Positions 15,097-23,222 of a DNA stretch of 64,000 nucleotides are shown piece after piece. How positions within the stretch are numbered: the first letter of the stretch is position 1; every line of letters starts with the position of its first letter. The stretch comes from Streptomyces zhaozhouensis (lineage in GTDB: Bacteria; Actinomycetota; Actinomycetes; Streptomycetales; Streptomycetaceae). The notes under the pieces were generated by a model, which worked only from the letters and a program-made list of their open reading frames with translations, did not search any database and was not told the DNA's origin. The DNA lies in assembly GCF_900230195.1 (NCBI RefSeq), contig NZ_OCNE01000005.1, positions 124,001 through 188,000 on the forward strand, read 5' to 3'. The position numbers and the translations under genes are program-made.

Positions 15097-17922
15097 TCAC
15101 CCGGCGAGCACGCCGGCCAGCGCCTCGGCCGTCGCCGGGTGGGCCGTCACCAGCGCGCCCGCCGGTCCCGCCGGGGGCGGCGCCTCAGCCCACTCCACCG
15201 GCAGTCCGAGCAGCGCCGTCCACGCCTCGCATCCGGCCGGGTGGGCGGCCAGCAGCCCGCCCGCCGGCCCGGCGTCGGGCGCGAGCCGCGCCGGCGCGGT
15301 CGCCGGCGGCGCCTCCCACGGCGGCACCAGCGCGTCCAGCGCCGGCAGCGCCCCGGGGAAGGTCCGGCCCGCCTCCCGCACCAGCACCGGCAGCAGCTCC
15401 GCCGCCTCCCGCCGCAGCGTCATGATCAACCGCGGCAGCCAGGGCAGCAGCACCTCGTCCGGCAGCCGGCCGAACGCCCCGGACAACTGCTCCACCACGA
15501 ACGGCGCCAGCGAGGGCACCGGCTCCAACGCCTGCACGAAACCGCTGACATAGCGCGGGAACGACGGCACCACCAGCGGGTTGGCCAGCAGCTCCGCGCA
15601 CCGCTCCCGCAGCTCGGACAGCGGCAGCAGGTCCAGCCGGTGCTCCGCCGCCCACAGCAGCGCCGTCCGGTCCGGCCGCGCCGGATGGCACTGCCGCACG
15701 GCCAGCTCCAACTGCGCCCGGTCACAGCCCAGGGCCAGCGCGAAGCCCTCAAGGCCGAACAGGAAGCCCAGCATCGCCGCGACCTGCCGCGCCCCGACCT
15801 CCTCGTCGGTGAACGCCGTGGGCAGCAGCGTGCAGTAGTGCGCGTAACCGGTGGTCACGAAGGTCTCGGCCCAGGGCGGCGGCCCCGCCTCCGTGGTGCG
15901 GTAGTACGCGAGCAGCCGGCGTATCCGGCGCAGCACCAACGGCGCGCCGTCCACCGTGCGTTCGGCCGCCAGCAGCGCCACGGCACGGGCGCCGAGGTCG
16001 TCGACCAGCCGGCCGGGGCCGAGGTAGACCAGCGCCTCCTCGACGGCCTTCAGCGCGGTCGCCGCCGTGGCGTCGGGCTCGCGCACCGCGCGCCGCAGCC
16101 GCTGCTCCAGCACCTGCTCGACGGTGACGCCCTCGTAGCCGAGCTGCACCAGCGCCCGCTGCTCGCGGCCGAGCGCCAGGTCCCAGCTCTCCTGGATGGC
16201 GCGCTCCCCCAGGGTGCGGTCCCCCATCACCGGGCGGACCACGTCCCCCAGCAGGCGGCGCAGCATCCACAGCACGTCAGAACAGGGCCGCAGCTCCGGT
16301 CTGCCGGCCAGGTCCAGCAGGGCGCGCTGCTGGGTGCGGGCGGTGAGGTTGAGCCCCAGCGGCTCCAGCCGGTCCAGCACGTCGCGCGCCAGCGGCGGCA
16401 GCGCGTCGTAGCCGACCGTGCCGATCCGGTCCCCGCCCAGCAGAATCCCGCACAGCCGGCGCACGTCCCGCTTGCCGGGGACGGTGTCCTTCTCGACGCA
16501 GGTGACCGCCGCGTCCTCGAAGTCGTACGGCGTGGGCCTGGCCCGGCCGCGCATCCCCGCCAGCAGCACCGAGGTCTCGAAGACGGCGATGGCGTCGGCG
16601 GTGCTGGCCAGGTAGCCGTTGCGGCGGGCGAGCCGGACCAGGTCCACGCACCAGCCGCGCAGCTCCTCCTCGTCCAGCGCACCCGGCACGGGCGACCGGT
16701 CCAGGAACGGCGACAGCCGGTCGCCGCCCGCCTCGCCCGCGCCGCCCGGGGAGGGGGCGCGCTTACGGGCCTTCGGCTTCCCGCGCCCGCTTTGCTGACC
16801 CGCCAGCCGGAACGGGGTCAGCCGCTCCGCCGTCAGCGTGCGCGACCAGGTGGCCGCCGCCAGCGAGACGGCGCCGGGGGCGAGGCCGAACTGCGCCTCG
16901 ATCGCCGAGTGGCTGGAGGGGATCAGCCCGTACCGCCAGGCGGTCCCGGTGCGCTCCGGTATCGGGAACGGCTCCGCCTCGGAGGCGAGGCCGAACTGCT
17001 CGACGCGGCTGGCCGCGTGGAACGCCCCGCAGACGTGGAGCGCGGTCGCTGGGTCGGCGCCGGAGGAGGCCAGATGCTCCTTGATCCGGGTCCACATGTA
17101 CCGCTCGCGGTCCTCGTCGACCGCCAGCCGCGCCCGCCGCTCGGGCCGCAGCCTGCGGAAGAGGCTGCCGATCATCACCATGACCTGGCGGTACGTCCGG
17201 TAGTCCGCGCCGGCCAGCGGCTGCTCCACGTACTGGTCCCACCACTCGGACCAGTGCCTGACCTTCCCGTGGTGCAGCAGGTAAGCCTCCAACTCGGCGA
17301 AGCCGGGCCGCAGCCGGCCCACGCCGACGCCGAGGGCGTCGCCGTGCAGCCCCGCCGCCTCCTCCGGCTCCTGCCCCTCGCCGTCCGCCGCCGGATCCGC
17401 GCCCGGGGGCTCCTCCCGCTCCCGCCACTGGAGGACGTGGTCGGCCGACCGGTCCACCAGCACCAGCTCGACGTCGGGGGTGTCCAGCGCGTAGGCGATG
17501 GCCTGGTACTCGGCGGACGCCTCCGTCAGGGGCGCCACCACGCTCAGCGGCGCCCAGTCGGAGGGGAAGCCGTCCAGCTCGGTGGCGAACGCCTGGAGCG
17601 CGACGGGCAGCCGGCAGTTGCGCAGCTCCTCCAGCAGCGGGGCCAGGTCCTCCGGCAGCTCCAGGTAGATCACCCGGGGCTGCTTCTCCGCCAGCCGCCT
17701 GGCCATGGCCAGCGCGGAGGCGGGTGAGTGGTGGCAGACCGGGAAGATCTCCAGCTCCTCGGCGAGCGCCCGGTCGACGTCCTCGACCATCCCGGCCAGG
17801 ATCTCCGGCACCGCGTCGTCGGCCCCGGCGAACTCCTCGGCCGCCGCCCGCAGCCGCTCGCGCAGCGGGCCGAGGTCCCCGGCGGGCCCGGCGACCGGGC
17901 CCGCCGCGACGGGGGCGCTCAC
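15097..17922 (-). CDS. DUF5682 family protein
   Basis: A 941-residue protein, last gene of a five-gene operon. GTG 17922 overlaps the MoxR stop as GTGA. The first ~320 residues show a pattern like the TraB/EreA-ChaN hydrolases: PVCHHSPASALAMARRLA (H64/H65), RVIYLELPEDL (E88), VELVLVDRSADH (D157), DRERYMWTRIKEHL (E273, R274) and LHVCGAFHAASR (H302). A charged, low-complexity stretch of about 30 residues follows, then a long helical C-terminal half of about 550 residues without obvious motif. The family travels with MoxR/VWA genes, so it is probably a client or effector of that chaperone pair. The enzymatic inference is mine and untested. Confidence 0.8.
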   Translation of the reverse strand: MSAPVAAGPVAGPAGDLGPLRERLRAAAEEFAGADDAVPEILAGMVEDVDRALAEELEIFPVCHHSPASALAMARRLAEKQPRVIYLELPEDLAPLLEELRNCRLPVALQAFATELDGFPSDWAPLSVVAPLTEASAEYQAIAYALDTPDVELVLVDRSADHVLQWREREEPPGADPAADGEGQEPEEAAGLHGDALGVGVGRLRPGFAELEAYLLHHGKVRHWSEWWDQYVEQPLAGADYRTYRQVMVMIGSLFRRLRPERRARLAVDEDRERYMWTRIKEHLASSGADPATALHVCGAFHAASRVEQFGLASEAEPFPIPERTGTAWRYGLIPSSHSAIEAQFGLAPGAVSLAAATWSRTLTAERLTPFRLAGQQSGRGKPKARKRAPSPGGAGEAGGDRLSPFLDRSPVPGALDEEELRGWCVDLVRLARRNGYLASTADAIAVFETSVLLAGMRGRARPTPYDFEDAAVTCVEKDTVPGKRDVRRLCGILLGGDRIGTVGYDALPPLARDVLDRLEPLGLNLTARTQQRALLDLAGRPELRPCSDVLWMLRRLLGDVVRPVMGDRTLGERAIQESWDLALGREQRALVQLGYEGVTVEQVLEQRLRRAVREPDATAATALKAVEEALVYLGPGRLVDDLGARAVALLAAERTVDGAPLVLRRIRRLLAYYRTTEAGPPPWAETFVTTGYAHYCTLLPTAFTDEEVGARQVAAMLGFLFGLEGFALALGCDRAQLELAVRQCHPARPDRTALLWAAEHRLDLLPLSELRERCAELLANPLVVPSFPRYVSGFVQALEPVPSLAPFVVEQLSGAFGRLPDEVLLPWLPRLIMTLRREAAELLPVLVREAGRTFPGALPALDALVPPWEAPPATAPARLAPDAGPAGGLLAAHPAGCEAWTALLGLPVEWAEAPPPAGPAGALVTAHPATAEALAGVLAG

Positions 17923-19046
17923 GACAGCGTCGCGATCGCCTCGCGGCCACCGTCCAGGAAGTCCCGCCAGGGACCGCCCTGTTCGCCCTCGCTGCGGGGC
18001 TCGACGACGCCGTGCCAGAACTTGTTGAGGATCGCCAGGTCCTCCGGTGCGCGCCGGGCGAGCGAGCCGACCAGCGAGCTGGCGAGCGTGTGGGCGCCCA
18101 GCTCCTTCTCGCCGAAGAACTGGCTGTGCAGCACCGCGTCCTCCAGGACGCCGATCTGCTCGGCGGTGGAGAGCGCGGACTCCAGCCGCTCGTCGTCGCT
18201 GGCCGCGTTGGCCGCCGCCGCGCGCAGGTCGGCGAAGCTCTGGAGCAGGATGTCCAGCAGCGTCGGCGGCACCTCCACCTCTATCCGGTGGCGGCGCAGC
18301 AGCTCGCTGGTGCGGAACCGGACGATCTCCGCCTCGCTGCGCTTGTTGGTCACCACCGGCACCCGGACGAAGTTGAACCGGCGCTTCAGCGCGGACGACA
18401 GGTCGTTGACGCCCCGGTCCCTGCTGTTGGCGGTGGCGATGATCGAGAACCCGGGCTTGGCGAAGACCGTGTTCTCCCCGTCGGCGCCGTCGAGTTCGGG
18501 GATGGAGACGTACTTCTCGGACAGGATCGAGATCAGCGCGTCCTGCACGTCGCTGGTGGAACGGGTCAGCTCCTCGAAGCGGCCGATCACGCCGGTCTCC
18601 ATCGCCGTCATGATCGGCGAGGGGATCATCGCCTCGCGGGACTGTCCCTGGGCGATGACCTGCGCGACGTTCCACGAGTACTTGATCTGGTCCTCCGTGG
18701 TGCCGGCGGTGCCCTGGACCACCAGCGTCGAGTTGCGGCAGATCGCCGCGGACAGCAGCTCCGCGAGCCAGCTCTTGCCGGTGCCGGGGTCGCCGATCAG
18801 CAGCAGGCCCCGGTCGGAGGCGAGGGTGACGATGGAACGCTCCACGAAGGCGCGGTCGCCGAACCACTTCTGGGGGATCTCGCGGTCGAGCCCGTCGGCC
18901 CGCTCGGACCCCAGGATGAACAGCCGCACCATCTTCGGGCTCAGTCGCCAGGAGAACGGCTTGGGCGCGTCGTCGACGGACTCCAGCCAGTCCAGCTCCT
19001 CGGCGTACTTCACCTCGGCGGGCGCGCGCAGCAGATTGTCGGTCAT
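17919..19046 (-). CDS. MoxR-type AAA+ ATPase
   Basis: A 375-residue MoxR/RavA-clade AAA+ ATPase. Walker A is LLIGDPGTGKSWLAE (residues 85-92). Sensor 1 is IIATANSRDRG and the arginine-finger region SSALKRRFNFVRV. The Walker B position reads VIGRFEELTRSTSD, so the usual DE is EE (158-159). MoxR ATPases work with VWA partners as chaperones that insert metals or remodel complexes. The VWA gene lies immediately upstream with an 8-nt gap, and DUF5682 overlaps the stop by 4 nt. ATG 19046 follows a GGAG at 7 nt and begins the conserved N-terminus. Confidence 0.92.
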   Translation of the reverse strand: MTDNLLRAPAEVKYAEELDWLESVDDAPKPFSWRLSPKMVRLFILGSERADGLDREIPQKWFGDRAFVERSIVTLASDRGLLLIGDPGTGKSWLAELLSAAICRNSTLVVQGTAGTTEDQIKYSWNVAQVIAQGQSREAMIPSPIMTAMETGVIGRFEELTRSTSDVQDALISILSEKYVSIPELDGADGENTVFAKPGFSIIATANSRDRGVNDLSSALKRRFNFVRVPVVTNKRSEAEIVRFRTSELLRRHRIEVEVPPTLLDILLQSFADLRAAAANAASDDERLESALSTAEQIGVLEDAVLHSQFFGEKELGAHTLASSLVGSLARRAPEDLAILNKFWHGVVEPRSEGEQGGPWRDFLDGGREAIATLS

Positions 19047-19054
19047 CGGGACTC

Positions 19055-20407
19055 CTAGGCGAGGAAGTTCTTGAGTTCGAACACGAGCTTGCGGATGTGG
19101 CCGGAGATCACCGGCGTGCCCAGCTCCTTGAGGTGCTGGCGGAACGTCGGGTTGACGCTGCCGCGCCCCGAGCTGTTGACGGAGCCGACCGGTATGAGGC
19201 GGGCCCCCGAGCGGTGCACCGCCCGGAAGTCGTTCATCAGCGCCGGGTTGTCGTAGAAGTCGGAGATCCACACCAGCACCGTGTTGTCCGGGTCGGTGAT
19301 CTTCGGCCGGGCCAGGGCCATCGCGGCCGTGCCGTCGGTGCCGCCCCCGAGCCGGGTGCGCAGCAGTACCTCGAAGGGGTCGTGCACCCAGGGCGTCAGG
19401 TCCAGCGCGCGGGTGTCGTAGGCGACGAGGTGGACGTCGACCTTGGGCAGCCCGGCGAAGATCGAGGCCAGGATGGTGCAGTTGACCATCGAGTCCACCA
19501 TCGAGCCCGACTGGTCGACGACGACCACCAGCCGCGCCGGCGTCGTCCGGCGCGCCGTGTGCCGGTAGTAGAGCCGGTCGACGTAGAGCCGCCGCTGCTC
19601 GGGGTCGTAGTTGGTCAGGTTCTTCCAGACGGTGCGCTGGACGTCCAGGTTGCGGAAGACCCTCTTGGGCGGCACCGAGCGGTCGATGGTGCCGGCGCTG
19701 GTCTTCTCCACCTGGGTGCGCAGCACCTCGGCCACCTCGTCGACGAAGCGGCGGATCAGCGCCCTGGCGCTGGCCAGCGCGGTGCCCGAGAGGTTGTCCT
19801 TGTCGTGCAGCAGCTGCTCGATCAGCGACATGCTCGGCGTGAGCGCCCGGGCGCGCGCCGGGTCGGCGAGCACCTCGCGCAGATGCATCCGCTTGACCAG
19901 GTCGCCCTCCAGGGCCGACAGGTAACCGGAGAGCTCGCCCCGTCCGCCCTCGTCGCCGCCCAGCGCCTGCCGGCACCATGAGGCGTCCCGCTGCCAGTCG
20001 TTGAACCGGGCGGCGGAGACCGCGCCCGTACCGGTGGCGAACGTGTTCAGCAGCAGCTTGGTGACCAGGGCCGCGCGGCGCACCGAGCGCTCCGGGTCCT
20101 CCTCCGCGCCGCCCCCCTCCGCGCCGTCCTCCTCCCGCCCGCCGCGCAGCGCGGCGAACTCGTCGGCCAGCTCCGGGAAGCGCTGGATCAGGTTGTCCAC
20201 CGAGACGCCCGGGTCCAGCAGCGCCGGCGGGAGTCCGAGGTCCTCGGCGACGGCCACGCCCGCGCTCTCCAGCGCGGGCTGCTCCTCGCCGTCGAAGAGG
20301 CGGGCCAGCAGCCGCCAGTACAGCACCTGCCGGCGGTTGCCCATGGCCCGCGCGTGCGCCGGGTCGCCGGCCCGCGGCGCGCTCGTCTCGTGCTCGGTGT
20401 CGGTCAT
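19055..20407 (-). CDS. VWA-domain protein partner of the MoxR ATPase
   Basis: A 450-residue protein. A helical N-terminal half (about residues 20-280) precedes a CoxE/ViaA-like VWA domain with an intact MIDAS: VVVVDQSGSM (D298, S300, S302), GGGTDG (T357) and WISDFYD (D383). Proteins of this type bind their AAA+ partner and a substrate through the metal site. The ATG overlaps the DUF5691 stop as ATGA, so the two are co-translated. Residues 86-106 are a Glu/Gly-rich linker. The substrate is unknown. Confidence 0.92.
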   Translation of the reverse strand: MTDTEHETSAPRAGDPAHARAMGNRRQVLYWRLLARLFDGEEQPALESAGVAVAEDLGLPPALLDPGVSVDNLIQRFPELADEFAALRGGREEDGAEGGGAEEDPERSVRRAALVTKLLLNTFATGTGAVSAARFNDWQRDASWCRQALGGDEGGRGELSGYLSALEGDLVKRMHLREVLADPARARALTPSMSLIEQLLHDKDNLSGTALASARALIRRFVDEVAEVLRTQVEKTSAGTIDRSVPPKRVFRNLDVQRTVWKNLTNYDPEQRRLYVDRLYYRHTARRTTPARLVVVVDQSGSMVDSMVNCTILASIFAGLPKVDVHLVAYDTRALDLTPWVHDPFEVLLRTRLGGGTDGTAAMALARPKITDPDNTVLVWISDFYDNPALMNDFRAVHRSGARLIPVGSVNSSGRGSVNPTFRQHLKELGTPVISGHIRKLVFELKNFLA

Positions 20408-21798
20408 GCGCGCAGCAACCGTCCCGCGCGCTCGCGCAGCACCGCGAGCGGGTCGCCCCACCTGGCCTCGGACTTGGCGGCCTTCGGGTCCGTCGGCCCG
20501 TCCGCCCAGTCCCCGGTGTGCACCTCGACCTCCTGCCGCCGCACGGTGGCCCGCACCCCGAGGGGCCGCAGCGTCCAGCCGTCGGCCTCCCAGCACAGCA
20601 GCCCCAGGCACGCGGTGGACGCGCCCACCAGCTGCGGTGTCAACGGGCCCGCCGCCGGCAGGTGCTCCACGTCCAGCCGCAGCGCGTGACCGTCGAGCGT
20701 GAGCACGTCCTTCTTCACCCGGTACCCCTCCAGCCACACCGGCTCGGCGAGCTGCACCGGATGGCGCCGCAGCGGCGGCACCGGCGCGGCGACCGCGCCC
20801 GCCAGCTGGGTGCGCGCGGTGACGAACGGATCCGCCGGCTCGTCGAGCGCCACGGCGGACTCGTCCCACAGCAGCTCGCCGCCGCCCAGCGGCGTCAGCC
20901 CGGTCGCGCTCAGCGCCCGGCGCTCGGCCAACGCCCGCAGCAGCACGGGGAACCGGGCCAGCAGCCGCCACACCGTCGGCCCGGTCAGCGTCTCGACCTT
21001 GGCCGCGCCGACCCCGAACCGCACCAGCCGCGCCGGCCGGTCGCCGCCCTCCTCCAGCAGGGCGTGCACGACGAGCTGAACGGCGGTGGGATGCTCGTGC
21101 AGCTCGGCGCCCAACGGCAGCAGCCGGCCGCTCACCGGGGCCGCCGGCGCGTCCGCCGTCCGCAGCACGCCCGGCTGGCACAGCAGCAGCGCCGCCGCCC
21201 ACAGGTCGGCCCAGCGCCGCACCGGCAGCCGCTCCCAGGTGGCCAGCGGCAGGCAGGCGCGCAGCTCGCCGGCGAGCCCGTCCAGCAGCACCGCGAGCCT
21301 CCGGGCCGCCGGCTCCGCCCACAGCGCCGTCAGCGCCTGGTCGACGCCCCGCAGGGAGTCGTCCGTGAGGCCCCGCCAGCCGACCAGCGCCAGCTCCCGC
21401 AGCCAGGAACGCGCCCCCTCCAGCAGCCGGTCCGGCAGCGGCTCCCCGCCGCCCGCCTCCGGCCACTCCGCGCGCTGACGCCCCAACGCCGCGTCCAGCG
21501 CGGCCAGTTGGCCGTCGTGCACCGCGCCCAGCAGCGCGGCCCTGGCAGCGGCCAGCACGACCAGCCGCTCGTCGGAGACGGAGCCGGCCCGGACCTTCTC
21601 GGCGGCCTCGGTGGCCGCCGCGCCAAGCGGCGACGCGGAGACCGTGCCGGCCAGCGCCGACACCGCGCCCGCCTGCTCCGGGGTGAGCCGGCCGAGCCCG
21701 CCGACCAGCGTCCGGTCGAAGCCGTCCACCGCCTCCAGCGCCTCGGACACCCCGTGCGGCTCGTTCGCCAGCAGCTCGGCGAGCTGAATGCCCAGCAT
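20404..21798 (-). CDS. DUF5691 family protein
   Basis: A 464-residue protein of unknown function. It is mostly alpha-helical by composition, with repeated leucine/alanine-rich stretches (ERLVVLAAARAALLGAVHDG, LLQ-type segments) and a more ordered C-terminal third (PVWLEGYRVKKDVLTLDGHALRLD, WEADGWTLRPLGV). I assign it to DUF5691 from its length, style and fixed position between the SWIM and VWA genes. ATG 21798 overlaps the SWIM stop as TGATG and its own stop overlaps the VWA start. It may be an adaptor that brings substrates to the MoxR/VWA machine, which is inference. Confidence 0.72.
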   Translation of the reverse strand: MLGIQLAELLANEPHGVSEALEAVDGFDRTLVGGLGRLTPEQAGAVSALAGTVSASPLGAAATEAAEKVRAGSVSDERLVVLAAARAALLGAVHDGQLAALDAALGRQRAEWPEAGGGEPLPDRLLEGARSWLRELALVGWRGLTDDSLRGVDQALTALWAEPAARRLAVLLDGLAGELRACLPLATWERLPVRRWADLWAAALLLCQPGVLRTADAPAAPVSGRLLPLGAELHEHPTAVQLVVHALLEEGGDRPARLVRFGVGAAKVETLTGPTVWRLLARFPVLLRALAERRALSATGLTPLGGGELLWDESAVALDEPADPFVTARTQLAGAVAAPVPPLRRHPVQLAEPVWLEGYRVKKDVLTLDGHALRLDVEHLPAAGPLTPQLVGASTACLGLLCWEADGWTLRPLGVRATVRRQEVEVHTGDWADGPTDPKAAKSEARWGDPLAVLRERAGRLLRA

Positions 21799-22298
21799 CA
21801 GCGCACCGCCCCCGTCGCCGGGAACCACCGCAGCTCAGGCAGCGGCGCCGCGCTCTCCGGCACCTCCAGATAGGCGAGATGCCGCAGGAAGCGGCTGAAC
21901 ACCTCGGCCGCCGGGCGGTCGTGGTTGACCCCGCCACCGCGCAGCCGCGACGCCAGGTCGCCGTCCCCCGGCTCCGCCCGCAGATAGCGGCCGACCCGCT
22001 CCTCCCCGTACTGGAGGACGGCCTCCTTCACCAGCGCGTCGACGTGCTTGCAGCCGCCCGGCCGCGCGCCCCCGCAGGGCCGGTTGTTGTTGGTGCCGCA
22101 GCTGACGTCGTGGCTGCCGGCCTCGATCGCCGACACATAGACCCGGGCGATGTCGGAACCGCTGGACACCACTCCCTGCAACCTGCCGTCGGCCAGCTCG
22201 ACGAACGGCACCTTCACCACCTTGCGGGGCCTCGCCCCCGGAACGACGCGCGCCGTCGCACGCCGCTCCCAGCGGATCGTCTCCGCGTTCTCCACCAT
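21798..22298 (-). CDS. SWIM zinc-finger protein
   Basis: A 166-residue protein, first gene of the operon. It carries a SWIM-type zinc finger at residues 67-85: SCGTNNNRPCGGARPGGCKH, with C67, C75, C83 and H85 as ligands (C-x7-C-x7-C-x-H). A preceding segment GRLQGVVSSGSDIARVYVSAIE is the beta-hairpin that usually leads into SWIM. SWIM modules bind DNA or protein. ATG 22298 has GGGGAGAG 5-9 nt upstream; earlier in-frame codons give atypical sequence. Four more genes follow with overlaps or gaps under 10 nt, so this promoter probably drives the whole system. Confidence 0.85.
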   Translation of the reverse strand: MVENAETIRWERRATARVVPGARPRKVVKVPFVELADGRLQGVVSSGSDIARVYVSAIEAGSHDVSCGTNNNRPCGGARPGGCKHVDALVKEAVLQYGEERVGRYLRAEPGDGDLASRLRGGGVNHDRPAAEVFSRFLRHLAYLEVPESAAPLPELRWFPATGAVR

Positions 22299-22498
22299 CG
22301 TCTCTCCCCTGACTGTGCGCCGGGGCCGGGCCGTTTCCGCGCAGGCCCCATCAGCCCTCACGGGCAGCCGGAACCAGAGGAACCCCCAGCCCAGAGGGCC
22401 GTTGCGACCCTCTGTGGCGATCTGGGGAACAGCATGGCCCACACCACTGACAATCGCCGAAACGGCCGTGCCCGCCCGCCTCTGCTAGCGTCCGAGGC

Positions 22499-22912
22499 AT
22501 GATCACGGACGGCTCCCCGACCCAACTCATCGACCTGGCCGCCTCGGTGCTCCACCCGCACCGGGTGGGGGACCGGCTCTTCGGCGACGTCGCCTCCGCG
22601 CTGCTGACCGCCGGCGGCAGCCTCCACACGGGCGTGTGCATCGACACCGGCTCGGGCACCGGCTTCTGCGCGGAACACGCGGCGATCGGCGCGATGGTGA
22701 CGGCCCGCGAGTACCGCATCGCCCGCATCGTCGCCGTGTGGCGCAGCGACGAGGGCGTGCTCCACGTGCTGCCCCCGTGCGGCCGCTGCCGCGAGTTCAT
22801 CCGGCAGATCGACCCGGCCAACCTGGACACCGAGGTCGTCCTGAGCCGCACGGAGGCCCCACCGCTGCGGGACCTTCTCCCGGCCCACGCGTGGCCGTCC
22901 CCGCTGGACTGA
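22499..22912 (+). CDS. Cytidine/blasticidin-type deaminase
   Basis: A 137-residue zinc-dependent deaminase. The catalytic motifs are FCAEHAAIGAMV (C-A-E: zinc ligand and proton-shuttle glutamate) and VLPPCGRCREFIRQID (P-C-x2-C), in the order and spacing of small tetrameric cytidine deaminases and blasticidin S deaminases. GVCIDTGSGTG precedes the first motif. It could recycle cytidine or detoxify a nucleoside antibiotic; the first is the family default. It is divergent from the SWIM operon, with about 200 bp between starts. Confidence 0.85.
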   Translation: MITDGSPTQLIDLAASVLHPHRVGDRLFGDVASALLTAGGSLHTGVCIDTGSGTGFCAEHAAIGAMVTAREYRIARIVAVWRSDEGVLHVLPPCGRCREFIRQIDPANLDTEVVLSRTEAPPLRDLLPAHAWPSPLD

Positions 22913-22936
22913 GGCATCGGGGACCGGCCGCGGCCG

Positions 22937-23212
22937 TCAGTCCAACTCCCGGTACTCCTCCGGCGGGTGAACCAGCTCGGGGTGGGTGGACGCGTAGCGG
23001 TCGCCGTGGATCACGCGCATCGCCCAGTGCCACGCCTCGTCATGGAAGACCAGGCCCCGGAAGGGCGCGTCGGCCGGCTCGTACGGGTAGTGCTCCCGCG
23101 CCACCGCCCGCGCCTCCTCGGGGGTCAGCCCGCCGTGGCGCGCCAACACCCAGGCGTAGCGGCGCCGTTCGGCCAGCAGATAGGCGACGTACTCCGTCTC
23201 GCTCCATGTCAT
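22937..23212 (-). CDS. Hypothetical small protein
   Basis: A 91-residue protein that I do not recognise. It is acidic and aromatic-rich (TWSETEYVAYLLAERRRYAWV, FRGLVFHDEAWHWAMRVIHGDRYAST, HPPEEYREL), soluble, with no signal or membrane segment. ATG 23212 follows a GA-rich GAGGGGGCGGGG. It is transcribed in the same direction as, and 10 nt after, the HisC-like aminotransferase, so the two may be cotranscribed. Confidence 0.6.
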   Translation of the reverse strand: MTWSETEYVAYLLAERRRYAWVLARHGGLTPEEARAVAREHYPYEPADAPFRGLVFHDEAWHWAMRVIHGDRYASTHPELVHPPEEYRELD

Positions 23213-23222
23213 CCCCGCCCCC

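Noticed and set aside
22925-22936. GGCCGCGGCC-type palindrome between the deaminase and hypothetical genes as terminator
   Set aside because: Short and expected by chance at this G+C; no clear loop.
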